64,000 nucleotides of DNA from positions 248,001 to 312,000 of the forward strand of contig LNFC01000014.1 in assembly GCA_001464545.1 (NCBI GenBank), given 5' to 3'. Shown here one piece after another: positions 1 through 7,605 of the stretch (positions within the stretch are counted from its first letter, which is position 1; the number at the start of each line of letters is the position of its first letter). The translations under genes were made by a program, and so were the position numbers. The stretch is from Acidobacteria bacterium Ga0077551 (GTDB lineage Bacteria; Pseudomonadota; Alphaproteobacteria; Caulobacterales; Hyphomonadaceae). The notes beneath the pieces are model-generated. The model ran no database searches. It was given only the letters and a program-made list of their open reading frames with translations, and was not told the DNA's origin.

Positions 1-260
1 TCGCAGGAGACCATCGCATTGTCGCGTGTGATCACTTCCTGCTGGGGCACGTCCAGCACGGTCTCCATCATGTTCATCTTCCGGCCGACCCGGTCGAACA
101 GCGGATTGATGACGTGCGGGCCGGGCGACAGCGTCTTGGTGTACCGGCCGAAGCGCTCGATCGTCCAGTTATAGCCCTGCGGCACGAACTTCAGCGCGCC
201 GAACAGGCCGATGATGACGACGACGAAAATCAGCAGGAATGCTGAGATGATGATATCCAT
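1..260 (-). CDS. SPFH/Band 7 (stomatin/QmcA-like) membrane protein, N-terminal part only
   Basis: The reverse strand encodes the first 86 residues of a protein that runs off the left edge. It opens with one hydrophobic segment (about residues 3-24, rich in I, V, L) followed by VPQGYNWTIERFGRY, the typical start of the SPFH domain in stomatin/QmcA proteins, and then MMETVLDVPQQEVITRDN, also characteristic. These proteins are anchored by the N-terminal segment and form large oligomers in membrane microdomains, often with an NfeD partner that would lie outside this window. The start ATG is preceded by GAGAGGG. HflK/HflC are less likely because those have longer N-termini. The family call is sound; the partner is unknown. 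Confidence 0.85.
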   Translation of the reverse strand, partial: MDIIISAFLLIFVVVIIGLFGALKFVPQGYNWTIERFGRYTKTLSPGPHVINPLFDRVGRKMNMMETVLDVPQQEVITRDNAMVSC

Positions 261-404
261 GGGGTCCCTCTCCACGTGCAACTTACGAGTCAGATGGGGA
301 AGGATTTGCCGTTATTCAATAAATTCAAACACAAAATCGACCTGCCCGTTCCCCGAGCAAGCCGATCATGGTCGTATTCGGTTAAGGTTCGTTAACGGCC
401 CGCT

Positions 405-887
405 CTAGAGTTGGGCGAGCAGGTAGTCCGCCGCCGAGACCTTGAACTCGCCGCCCTGCTCCACGTTGAGCTCGGCAACCACGCCGTCCTTCACCAGCAT
501 CGAGTAGCGCTGCGAGCGCTTGCCCATGCCGAAACCGGAGGCGTCCAGCTCGAGGCCGATGGATTGCGCGAAGGCGCCGTTACCGTCGGCCAGCATGCGG
601 ATCTTGTCTTCGGCGTGCGAGGACTTGCCCCAGGCGCCCATGACGAACACGTCGTTGACCGAGGTGCAGACGATCTCGGAGACGCCCTTGGCTTCGAACT
701 CGCCGGCCTTGTCGACGAAGCCCGGCAGGTGGCGCGCCGAGCAGGTCGGCGTGTAGGCGCCGGGGACGGCGAACAGGGCGACGGTCTTGCCGCCGAACAC
801 CTGCGCGGTGGTCACGGGTTTCGGGCCATCCGCCGTCATTTCCATGAAGGTGGCTTCGGGCAGCTTGTCGCCGACTTTGATGGTCAT
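405..887 (-). CDS. Peroxiredoxin, Prx5 type
   Basis: This 160-aa protein has the Prx5-family layout. The peroxidatic cysteine is Cys49 in PGAYTPTCS, and a second cysteine, Cys74 in EIVCTSVND, sits where plant-type Prx5 enzymes carry the resolving residue. The C-terminal part (GKRSQRYSMLV) is also family-typical. It should reduce hydrogen peroxide and alkyl peroxides in the cytoplasm using a glutaredoxin or thioredoxin, but no such domain is fused here. The ATG follows GGAGACTGCC, a good ribosome site. It is transcribed away from yqgE, so the 887-1031 gap should carry two divergent promoters. Length is normal for the family. Confidence 0.92.
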   Translation of the reverse strand: MTIKVGDKLPEATFMEMTADGPKPVTTAQVFGGKTVALFAVPGAYTPTCSARHLPGFVDKAGEFEAKGVSEIVCTSVNDVFVMGAWGKSSHAEDKIRMLADGNGAFAQSIGLELDASGFGMGKRSQRYSMLVKDGVVAELNVEQGGEFKVSAADYLLAQL

Positions 888-1030
888 GAGGCAGTCTCCT
901 TTGTTGCCTGCCGGAGATAGGGCCGTGCGGGCGGAGCCGCAAGGCTTGGAAGACGAACGGCGTGCGGCCTGCGCGGCTTTTCACTTGCAATCGCGCGCCC
1001 GGTGGCCCAGCCTTGATGCTGGAGGCAGGC

Positions 1031-1597
1031 ATGCAGCTCGATACCGACCTCACCGGCAAGCTCCTGATCGCCCTTCCGGGCATCGGCGACACGCGCTTCG
1101 AGCGCTCGGTCATCCTGCTCTGCGCCCACACACCCGAGTTCGCGATGGGCATCGTGCTCAACAAACCGGTGGAGGGCGTCGACCTGCAGGACCTGATGGA
1201 GCAGATGGGCATCCAGATGGAAATCTCGCTGCGCGGCGTGACGGTGCTCGAAGGCGGGCCGGTGGCGACCGAGCGCGGGTTTGTTCTGCATACGGATGAT
1301 GTAATCTGCGACGGCGCAACCATGGAGGTTGACGGCGACATCTGCATGACGGCGACGCGGGACATTCTCGGCATGGTCGCCTCGATGGCGGCGCCGCGCC
1401 AGTCCGTGTTCGCGCTCGGCTATGCCGGGTGGGGCGCGGGGCAGCTGGAAAGCGAGCTGGCGGAGAATGCCTGGCTTGTGTGCGAGCCGGATTCCGATCT
1501 CGTGTTTGGCGACGCGCATGAGCACAAATGGCGCCACGCGATGACGCGGCTGGGGGTTGACCTCTCGCGGCTGCATTCCGGCGCGGGGAACGCATGA
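1031..1597 (+). CDS. YqgE/AlgH family protein (UPF0301)
   Basis: The 188-aa product starts MQLDTDLTGKLLIALPGI and carries the family hallmarks: early LTGKLLIA, GIVLNKP, LEGGPV in the middle and FALGYAGWGAGQLE near the C-terminus. Its biochemical role is unsettled; AlgH was named for an alginate-regulation phenotype in Pseudomonas. I chose ATG 1031 because GGAGGC lies 4-5 bases upstream and the length fits the family; an upstream ATG at 1016 would add only five residues. The next gene overlaps by four bases (ATGA), implying translational coupling with the acetyltransferase. Confidence 0.9.
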   Translation: MQLDTDLTGKLLIALPGIGDTRFERSVILLCAHTPEFAMGIVLNKPVEGVDLQDLMEQMGIQMEISLRGVTVLEGGPVATERGFVLHTDDVICDGATMEVDGDICMTATRDILGMVASMAAPRQSVFALGYAGWGAGQLESELAENAWLVCEPDSDLVFGDAHEHKWRHAMTRLGVDLSRLHSGAGNA

Positions 1598-2121
1598 GAC
1601 AGGTCGGCGCCATCACTATCCACGAAGCGGCCGCACCGCTGGAGGTCGCCGCGTTCGGCGGGCTGATCTCCGAATACGTCGCCTGGTGCCGCGAGCGATA
1701 CCGGAATGATCCCTGGCTCGTCGAGATGGCCTTCAGCCATCAGGGGCTCGATGCGGAACTGCTGAGCCTCGCCGATCTGTATGCGCCGCCGAATGGCCGT
1801 ATGCTGATCGCCGAAGACGCGCATGAAATCCTCGGCGGCGTCGCCTACAAGCGCGCGGACAAGGATACGTGCGAAATGAAGCGGCTGTTCGTGCGCAGCA
1901 CGGCGAACGGGCGCGGCCTCGGACGCAAGCTTTGCGAAGCCCTGATGCAGGCCGCGGTGCGCGACGGCTTCAAGACCATGCGCCTCGACACGACGCGCGA
2001 CATGGTGGAGGCAATCGGCCTCTACCGCGCGTTCGGCTTTAAGGATGTGGCGCCGTTCGTGGAGTACCCGGAGCGGATGCGGCCGATGATGCTGTTCATG
2101 GCGCGGGATCTGGCGGCGTAG
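1594..2121 (+). CDS. GNAT family N-acetyltransferase
   Basis: This 175-aa protein has the acetyl-CoA-binding core of GNAT enzymes: MKRLFVRSTANGRGLGRKL at about residues 95-113 holds strand 4 and the RGLGRKL pyrophosphate loop. It is followed by MRLDTTRDMVEAIGLYRAFGF, the usual strand 5/helix 4 region. The substrate cannot be read from the sequence. Its start overlaps the yqgE stop as ATGA, so the two are probably cotranslated. It ends two bases before the convergent EAL gene. Confidence 0.88.
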   Translation: MRQVGAITIHEAAAPLEVAAFGGLISEYVAWCRERYRNDPWLVEMAFSHQGLDAELLSLADLYAPPNGRMLIAEDAHEILGGVAYKRADKDTCEMKRLFVRSTANGRGLGRKLCEALMQAAVRDGFKTMRLDTTRDMVEAIGLYRAFGFKDVAPFVEYPERMRPMMLFMARDLAA

Positions 2122-2123
2122 GC

Positions 2124-3152
2124 TTAGCCCTTCAGGAATCTCAGCGCCGCTTTTGCATCGATGCCTTTCGAGAAGGCAAAGCCCTGGGCGTTGTCGAAGC
2201 CGAGGGCGCGCAGGCGGCCGGCGTCTTCGCGTTTCTCGACGCCTTCGGCGGTGGTCGACATGCCGAGGCGGCTGGCGAGCAGTGTGATGGTCGAGAGGAT
2301 CGTGTCGGTGCGCGCCTGGCCGAGGCGGGCGGTGAGGCCGTGGTCGATCTTGAGGCTGTCGAACGGCAGGTCCGCGAGCCAGGCGAACGAGGAATGGCCG
2401 GTGCCGAAATCATCGAGCACGAGACCGGCGCCGACGGCCTTCAGCGCCATCGCGGCGGCCAGCGAGTTGGCCTCGTCGCGCAGCGCCGCTTGCTCGGTCA
2501 GCTCGATGCGGATCGCCCGCTTTGGCAGGGCGTAGCTGGTGGTCAGCGCGTCGATCAGCGCCGGGATCGTGCTCTTGGTGAGCTCGCGCGCGGTGAGGTT
2601 CACGTGCACGAACAGGTCGTCGCGCTTTGCCTCGCGCCGCAGGTCCGACAGGGTCTCAGCGGCACGGATCAGCATGTTGGAGGCGAGCGCCTGGTCTTCC
2701 CAGCGGCTCGGCGGCGTGGTGAGGCCCGGGCCGGTCCAGCGCGCCAGCGCCTCGAAGCCGACGACGCGGCCATCGCGCAGCGAGATGATCGGCTGGTAGA
2801 CGGGCACGAGGTCCGGGCCGGGCTTCAGGTCGATGGGATCGAATTCCGGGAAGTCTTCGCCCGTGAGCAGCATGCCGCGCGCTTCGGTCTCGCTGATGAA
2901 GGCGCCGACGAGGTGGATGTCATGGCCGTTGGACAGGCGCAGCGGGCAGCGCACCGGTCCGTCGCCCGGCGCGAACACGCGGCCGAGGCGGCCACGGCTG
3001 AGGCCTTCCAGCATCTTCTCCAGCGCATCAATGGACCAGACGCCGCCGAGTTCGGACAGCGTCGTGCCCGACGGCGCCTCGATTTCGAGACGGCCCGGCT
3101 CAGAACGCCAATGCCAGCTGCCTTGAGCCTGGACGGGTTTTGCAAGTGCCAT
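2124..3152 (-). CDS. EAL-domain cyclic-di-GMP phosphodiesterase
   Basis: The 342-aa protein carries a complete EAL domain at about residues 115-342. The metal- and substrate-binding residues are all visible: EALARW (Glu134), Asn185, ELTE (Glu217), LDDFGTG (Asp247, Asp248), LKID (Lys268), AEGVE (Glu303) and QGFAFS (Gln323). It is therefore expected to hydrolyse cyclic di-GMP to pGpG. Residues 1-110 form a separate, PAS-like but unassigned sensor region. There is no GGDEF domain, no transmembrane segment and no signal peptide, so it should be cytoplasmic. It follows a RimJ-like acetyltransferase by 11 bases on the same strand. Confidence 0.93.
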   Translation of the reverse strand: MALAKPVQAQGSWHWRSEPGRLEIEAPSGTTLSELGGVWSIDALEKMLEGLSRGRLGRVFAPGDGPVRCPLRLSNGHDIHLVGAFISETEARGMLLTGEDFPEFDPIDLKPGPDLVPVYQPIISLRDGRVVGFEALARWTGPGLTTPPSRWEDQALASNMLIRAAETLSDLRREAKRDDLFVHVNLTARELTKSTIPALIDALTTSYALPKRAIRIELTEQAALRDEANSLAAAMALKAVGAGLVLDDFGTGHSSFAWLADLPFDSLKIDHGLTARLGQARTDTILSTITLLASRLGMSTTAEGVEKREDAGRLRALGFDNAQGFAFSKGIDAKAALRFLKG

Positions 3153-3163
3153 GAGGTTGATAC

Positions 3164-3730
3164 CTAGCGGTCTGGTCGCGGCCTGACGAGACCGAAAAGG
3201 ATGTGGTCGCGGCGGGTGCCGGCGATTTCGAGATAGGCGGTGGCCCGCCCCTCTTCAGCAAATCCCGTGCCCTCCAGAACACGCCGCGAGCGCGCATTTT
3301 CGGGCACGATTCCCGCTTCGATACGCCAGAGGCCGAGATCGCGAAACGCCCATGTGCAGGCAGCGGACACCGCTTCGCGCATGTAGCCCTGCCCTTCGAA
3401 GCCTTCGCCCTGCCAGTAACCAAGGCTGGCGCTGTCCGCCGGCCATGGCCGCACCTGCGTGAAGGAGAGACCGCCGACCAGGGCATTGTCACTAAGGCGG
3501 CGGATGAAGAGGATATACGCGCTGCCGGCTTTCCAGGCCGAGGTCCAGGCCGAAAGGCGGCGGTTCCAGTCGCGCCGCGAGAGGGCATCCGAAGGCCAGG
3601 ACGGCTCCCAGGGCTCGATGTAATCACGGCTGACGCGGCGCAACTCAGCCCAGTCGGCAAAGTCCTGCCTGCGAGCGGGCGTCAGCGCGAGGCGGGGCGT
3701 CGTGATCACGGTATCGAGCGGCGCGCCCAT
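3164..3730 (-). CDS. GNAT acetyltransferase, RimJ/RimL type
   Basis: This 188-aa protein opens with TPRLALTPARRQDFADW, the usual N-terminus of RimJ/RimL acetyltransferases. Later it has SLGYWQGEGFEGQGYMREA and the C-terminal NARSRRVLEGTGFAEEG, which together form the acetyl-CoA fold of this subgroup. RimJ/RimL proteins acetylate protein N-termini, ribosomal ones in E. coli, but the family also modifies small molecules, so the substrate is open. It starts nine bases after the thrC stop and probably shares its transcript; in many alphaproteobacteria an M16 peptidase sits at this point, but none is seen here. Confidence 0.88.
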   Translation of the reverse strand: MGAPLDTVITTPRLALTPARRQDFADWAELRRVSRDYIEPWEPSWPSDALSRRDWNRRLSAWTSAWKAGSAYILFIRRLSDNALVGGLSFTQVRPWPADSASLGYWQGEGFEGQGYMREAVSAACTWAFRDLGLWRIEAGIVPENARSRRVLEGTGFAEEGRATAYLEIAGTRRDHILFGLVRPRPDR

Positions 3731-3739
3731 GCGGCGGGC

Positions 3740-5119
3740 TCAGCGCGCGAATTCGAGAATGCGCGCGCGCACGGCGCCGAGATCGGATGGCAGGCGCTCG
3801 AACACTTCGCCGCGCCCCTGCAGCGCCTCGCAGCGGGGCGGCAGCGGCGCGTCATGATGCGTGGCTTCGGCGACCGTTTCCGGGAATTTCGACGCGGCGG
3901 CTGTCGCGAGCACGACCGTGGCGACGTCCTTCTTCGGCAGGCCCCGCGCGAGCGCTGTGCCAACGGCCGTATGCGGACAGATCAGCCAGCCGGTTTCCTT
4001 CCGGAAGCGCTCCATCTCGGCGAGCGTCTCGCCATTGTTGATCGAGGCGGCGGAGAGGCCGGAGCAGCTGAGCTTGGTCTGCGCGCCGTCCGGCAGCGCC
4101 GCGTCGCCCGATTGTGCGTAGGCGGCATAGGTGTGGCGGATGGCGCCCGCGTCGCGGCCGGTGATCTCGTAGAGAACGCGCTCGAAATTCGAGGGCACGG
4201 AAATATCCATCGCCGGGCTGGGCGTCGCGACCGCCGCCGTGCGCGTCATCCGGCCGGTGTTGAAGATGCGCGCGAGGGCGTCGTTCTCGTTGACGGCGCA
4301 GACCGCCTCGAAACCGCCGGTCAGCAGACCGCAGCGCGCCGCAACATAACCCGCCAGCGCGTCGCCCATGTTGCCGCTGGGGACGACATAGCGGATCGGC
4401 GCCCCGCGCAGCTGGGCCTGGCTGGTCGCGTAGTAGACCGACTGCGCCGCGATGCGCGCCCAGTTGATCGAGTTGACGCCGGAGAGGTTCACCGTGCGCG
4501 CGAAGGCCCGGTCCGCGAACAGCGATTTGACGATCGCCTGTGCGTCATCGAAGTCGCTGTCGGTGGCGATATTCAGGATGTTGGCGGCGCCGGTCGTCGT
4601 CATGAACAGGCGCTGCACCGGTGAGACGCGCTCATGCGGATGCAGGATCACGAGGCGGGACTGTTTCGCCCCCGCAAAAGCCGCCGCCGCCGCGCCGCCA
4701 GTATCGCCGGACGTCGCGCAGACAACCGTCAGCGTCTCGCCGGACCTGGCCAGCAGGTAGTCGTACAGCTTCGCGATCAGCTGCATCGCGACGTCCTTGA
4801 ACGCCAGCGTCGGGCCGTGGTGCAGCTCCATCAGCCAGCTGTCCGGCCCCCACTGCGTCAGCGGTGCCACCGACTGGTGCGCGAAGCCGGCATAGGCGTC
4901 CCGGCAGATCTTTTGCACGTCGGCCTCGGGGATCGCGTCACCGGCAAAGGCCGAAATGATGCGCGCCGCCACGTCGGCATAGGGCTCGCCGAACCGGGCC
5001 GGCTCGATCCGCGGCCATTCCTTCGGAACGTACAGGCCGCCGTCCGGTGCAAGGCCGGCCAGACAGGCTTCGGCAAAGCCGGTTTCCGGCGCTTCGCCGC
5101 GAGTGGAGACGTATTTCAC
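3740..5119 (-). CDS. thrC: Threonine synthase
   Basis: The 459-aa enzyme converts O-phosphohomoserine to threonine with pyridoxal phosphate. The N-terminus KYVSTRGEAPETGFAEA and GLAPDGGLYVP are typical of the long bacterial threonine synthases. FKDVAMQL contains the PLP lysine, CATSGDTGGAAAAAF the phosphate-binding loop and VVPSGNMGDALAGY another conserved stretch. The start is GTG at 5119, which overlaps the SURF1 stop (GTGA), with AGGGGA upstream. The open frame continues in front of this codon but only as antisense noise over SURF1. Its place after the oxidase/SURF1 genes is common in alphaproteobacteria. Confidence 0.96.
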   Translation of the reverse strand: MKYVSTRGEAPETGFAEACLAGLAPDGGLYVPKEWPRIEPARFGEPYADVAARIISAFAGDAIPEADVQKICRDAYAGFAHQSVAPLTQWGPDSWLMELHHGPTLAFKDVAMQLIAKLYDYLLARSGETLTVVCATSGDTGGAAAAAFAGAKQSRLVILHPHERVSPVQRLFMTTTGAANILNIATDSDFDDAQAIVKSLFADRAFARTVNLSGVNSINWARIAAQSVYYATSQAQLRGAPIRYVVPSGNMGDALAGYVAARCGLLTGGFEAVCAVNENDALARIFNTGRMTRTAAVATPSPAMDISVPSNFERVLYEITGRDAGAIRHTYAAYAQSGDAALPDGAQTKLSCSGLSAASINNGETLAEMERFRKETGWLICPHTAVGTALARGLPKKDVATVVLATAAASKFPETVAEATHHDAPLPPRCEALQGRGEVFERLPSDLGAVRARILEFAR

Positions 5120-5799
5120 GGGTTGGGTGTTCCCCTGAAGCGGAGGCGTCCGCGCTGATGATGCAGGGCGAGATACACACCGATCAGCCCGATGGCGAGA
5201 CCCCACCAGGTCAGCGCATAGCCGAAATGGCGTTCCGGCGGCAGGCGTTCGTTCAGCTGGGGCTGGGCGAAGGGGTTCACCACCGGCTCCGGCATGGCGC
5301 CGTCGGTGCGCAGCAGGGTCTCCGGCTCGAACACGCGGGGGCCGACCTTGGCGGCAAGATCGGCGGGCAGCGTCTTGGCGAGCTCTGCCGGATCGAATGA
5401 ATAGAACAGGCCGGCGGCCGGGTCGTCCTCGGTGGAGAAGGCGTTGCGATGGCCGGGCTCGTGCCAGATGCCGCGTGCGGAGAAGAACTGCGGCGCGGTC
5501 ACCAAGGTCGGGACCGGGGCGTCCATGCCGTAGTGCAGCGTCTGCGCCACGAAGGCGGCGCCGTCGGATGTCTCGACCAGCACGACATCCCGCCAGGCCG
5601 CGTTGCCGCCGGTGAGCGAGTAGACCTGCCGCACGGTGCCCGGCAGCAGGGAGCCCGAAACGGTGGTCCATTCCGGCTCGGCGTCCACCAAGGCCATCTT
5701 CTCGTGATAGCGGCTCCACTGCCAATTCCCGAACATGATCAGGATCCCGACCGAGACGGCCGTGAACAGCGTCAGGATTGGATAGGGCTTGAAGGTCAT
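5116..5799 (-). CDS. SURF1 family oxidase assembly protein
   Basis: This 227-aa membrane protein has the SURF1 topology: a transmembrane helix at about residues 7-24 followed by GNWQWSRYHEK, a periplasmic domain, and a second helix near the C-terminus preceded by NERLPPERHFGYALTWW. SURF1/Shy1 proteins assist haem a insertion into subunit I of cytochrome c oxidase. It follows ctaE on the same strand but behind an intrinsic terminator, so expression may need readthrough or its own promoter. Its stop overlaps the thrC start (GTGA). Confidence 0.92.
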   Translation of the reverse strand: MTFKPYPILTLFTAVSVGILIMFGNWQWSRYHEKMALVDAEPEWTTVSGSLLPGTVRQVYSLTGGNAAWRDVVLVETSDGAAFVAQTLHYGMDAPVPTLVTAPQFFSARGIWHEPGHRNAFSTEDDPAAGLFYSFDPAELAKTLPADLAAKVGPRVFEPETLLRTDGAMPEPVVNPFAQPQLNERLPPERHFGYALTWWGLAIGLIGVYLALHHQRGRLRFRGTPNP

Positions 5800-5824
5800 C
5801 GGTCTTGTCCTTCCCGGAAAGTCA

Positions 5825-5860
5825 AAAGCCCGCCGGACGCTTGTCGCACCGGCGGGCTTT
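5825..5860 (-). terminator. Intrinsic terminator between ctaE and SURF1
   Basis: A perfect 12-bp stem (AAAGCCCGCCGG paired with CCGGCGGGCTTT) encloses a 12-nt loop and is followed on the minus strand by a short run of T. It lies 27 bases after the ctaE stop and 25 bases before the SURF1 start, so it should separate or attenuate expression between the structural oxidase genes and SURF1-thrC. Confidence 0.8.
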
Positions 5861-5887
5861 CAATGAGCTGCAGTGGCCTGCGCTTCG

Positions 5888-6766
5888 TTACTTGCCCGCT
5901 TCGAAGACGAGGTAGGGCGTGACGTAGACGAAGGCGAAGAGGAAGAGCCATACCACGTCCACGAAGTGCCAGTACCAAGCGGCGAATTCGAAGCCGAGGT
6001 GCTTCTTCGGGGTGAGGTTGCCGGCATACATGCGGACCAGGCAGACGATCAGGAAGATCGTGCCGATGACGACGTGGGCGCCGTGGAAGCCGGTGGCCAT
6101 GTAGAAGGCCGAGCCATACAGCGTTCCGTCAAAGGTGAAGCCGGCATGGCTGTACTCGAGAACCTGAAGCGCGGTGAAGGCCAAGCCGAGCAGGATGGTG
6201 ATCCACAGGCCGAGCTTTGCGCCCTTCATGTCGCCGTGCTGCAGCGCGTGGTGCGCCCAGGTGACTGTGGTGCCCGACAGCAGCAGGACGAGGGTGTTCA
6301 TCAGCGGCAGGTGGAAGGGGTCGAACGTGGTCACGCCATCAGGCGGGAACTGCTTGAAACGCTCCAGACCTTCCTGGAAGATCGGATTGGCCGCATCCCA
6401 GGTGCTGCCGACACGGGCATCGGAGAAGATCGAGAATTCGAAGAAGCCCCAGAACCAGGCCACGAAGAACATGATTTCCGATACGATGAAGAGGATCATG
6501 CCGTAGCGCAGGCCGATCTCGACGACCGGCGTATGATCGCCCGTGCGGCCTTCCTTGACGATGGTTGCCCACCAGCCGAACATCACCCAGGCGACCATGG
6601 CGAAACCGATCGCCATCATCCACCAGGTGCCTTGCGGCATGCCGAACAGGCCCTTCATGTAGGTGACTGCGCCAATCGCCAGCGTCATCACCGCCAGCGA
6701 GCCGAGCAGTGGCCAGGGCGAAGGATTTACGAGGTGGTAGTCGTGTTTTACGTCGCCGCCGGACAT
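5888..6766 (-). CDS. ctaE: Cytochrome c oxidase subunit III
   Basis: This 292-aa subunit has seven predicted transmembrane helices and family motifs: KHDYHLVNPSPWPL at the N-terminus, REG-like KEGRTGDHTPVV, WFWGFFEFS, TWAHHALQHGD and the C-terminal FAAWYWHFVDVVWLFLF. It belongs to the aa3-type terminal oxidase of the inner membrane and stabilises proton uptake rather than carrying redox metals. I chose ATG 6766 (MSGGDVKHDY); a TTG nine bases earlier, closer to GAGGGG, is an alternative. It follows ctaG by about 75 bases in the same operon. Confidence 0.96.
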   Translation of the reverse strand: MSGGDVKHDYHLVNPSPWPLLGSLAVMTLAIGAVTYMKGLFGMPQGTWWMMAIGFAMVAWVMFGWWATIVKEGRTGDHTPVVEIGLRYGMILFIVSEIMFFVAWFWGFFEFSIFSDARVGSTWDAANPIFQEGLERFKQFPPDGVTTFDPFHLPLMNTLVLLLSGTTVTWAHHALQHGDMKGAKLGLWITILLGLAFTALQVLEYSHAGFTFDGTLYGSAFYMATGFHGAHVVIGTIFLIVCLVRMYAGNLTPKKHLGFEFAAWYWHFVDVVWLFLFAFVYVTPYLVFEAGK

Positions 6767-6840
6767 GAGTGTCAAATCCCCTCTGGAATCCCTGAACTTT
6801 GGGGCTGTTTAACGTGCGCCCCGGCAACGTTGCAACCGAT

Positions 6841-7434
6841 TCAGCCGGGTGCTGCCGAATTCGCCGCACCTTCCGGCCCCGCCTGCACGGCAGCCTGATT
6901 GCGCGGACCTGAATAAGCCGAACTGTCAAAGAAAGTGTAGCTGAGCGTGATCGTCTCGATCTGCCCGGCCAGACGGTCTTCCACCATGTCCGGCGAAATG
7001 AAGTAGACCACCGGCAGCTTGCGCGTCTCGCCGGGCGCGATCACCCGTTCCGAGAAGCAGAAACACTCCAGCTTGTTGAAGTAGGGACCCGCATTGTGCG
7101 GCGTCACGTTGTAGCTCGCGATGACGCGCACTTCCTGCTGCGTCGGGTTGGTGACTTCATAGAAAGCGAGGCCGTGCTGGCCGATCTGGACGGTTTGCGT
7201 CGTCTGCAGGGCGCGAAACAGCAGCGGCGCATCGGCGACGTTGGCGTCAAAGCGTACCTCGATCGACTCGTCCAGGATGCCAGAAGGCGCTTCTGTTGCG
7301 ATTCGGGTCGTCCCGCCGAAGCCGGTGACCTTGCAGAACGCGTCGTAGAGCGGGGCAGACGCAAAGGCGAGGCCGAGCATGCCCAGCGTCCCGGCGGTGG
7401 CAATCCCTGCAATGGTGCTGTTCGAAAGGGCCAT
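6841..7434 (-). CDS. ctaG: Cytochrome c oxidase assembly protein CtaG/Cox11
   Basis: The 197-aa protein has one N-terminal transmembrane helix (about residues 8-27) and a periplasmic copper chaperone domain. The copper-binding CFCF motif is at residues 124-127 (KLECFCFSE), and SAPLYDAFCKVTGFGGTT near the N-terminus is a Cox11 hallmark. It delivers copper to the CuB site of subunit I. ATG 7434 overlaps the stop of the upstream 56-aa membrane protein by one base (TGATG), so the two are coupled. A GTG one codon upstream is a less likely start. Confidence 0.95.
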   Translation of the reverse strand: MALSNSTIAGIATAGTLGMLGLAFASAPLYDAFCKVTGFGGTTRIATEAPSGILDESIEVRFDANVADAPLLFRALQTTQTVQIGQHGLAFYEVTNPTQQEVRVIASYNVTPHNAGPYFNKLECFCFSERVIAPGETRKLPVVYFISPDMVEDRLAGQIETITLSYTFFDSSAYSGPRNQAAVQAGPEGAANSAAPG

Positions 7435-7604
7435 CACATGCGCTCCGATACGCCAATGCCGGTGTTCAGCCTGATGACGGTGGTGATCATGACCAGCACC
7501 ACAAATCCAGCCAGCGCGAGGCCGAGCCAGAGGTTGCGGCGCTTGCGGGCCTTCAGGGCCTCGGCGTCGAGTTGCGGCACGGCAGGATCAGGCGTTTCGG
7601 TCAT
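7434..7604 (-). CDS. Small single-helix membrane protein of the oxidase operon
   Basis: This 56-aa gene lies between ctaB and ctaG. It starts MTETPDPAVPQLDAEALK, continues KARKRRNLWLGLALAG, has one hydrophobic helix at about residues 25-44 and ends GIGVSERM. Short one-helix proteins at this position are seen in many alphaproteobacterial cox operons, so I regard it as a real gene, possibly an oxidase assembly or accessory factor; that role is inferred from position only. It starts one base after the ctaB stop region and its stop overlaps ctaG, which supports tight coupling. Confidence 0.82.
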   Translation of the reverse strand: MTETPDPAVPQLDAEALKARKRRNLWLGLALAGFVVLVMITTVIRLNTGIGVSERM

Positions 7605-7605
7605 G

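Noticed and set aside
3203-4624. 473-codon plus-strand open frame
   Set aside because: Antisense to thrC and the RimJ-like gene; Arg/Gly/Ala-rich composition typical of GC-rich shadow frames.
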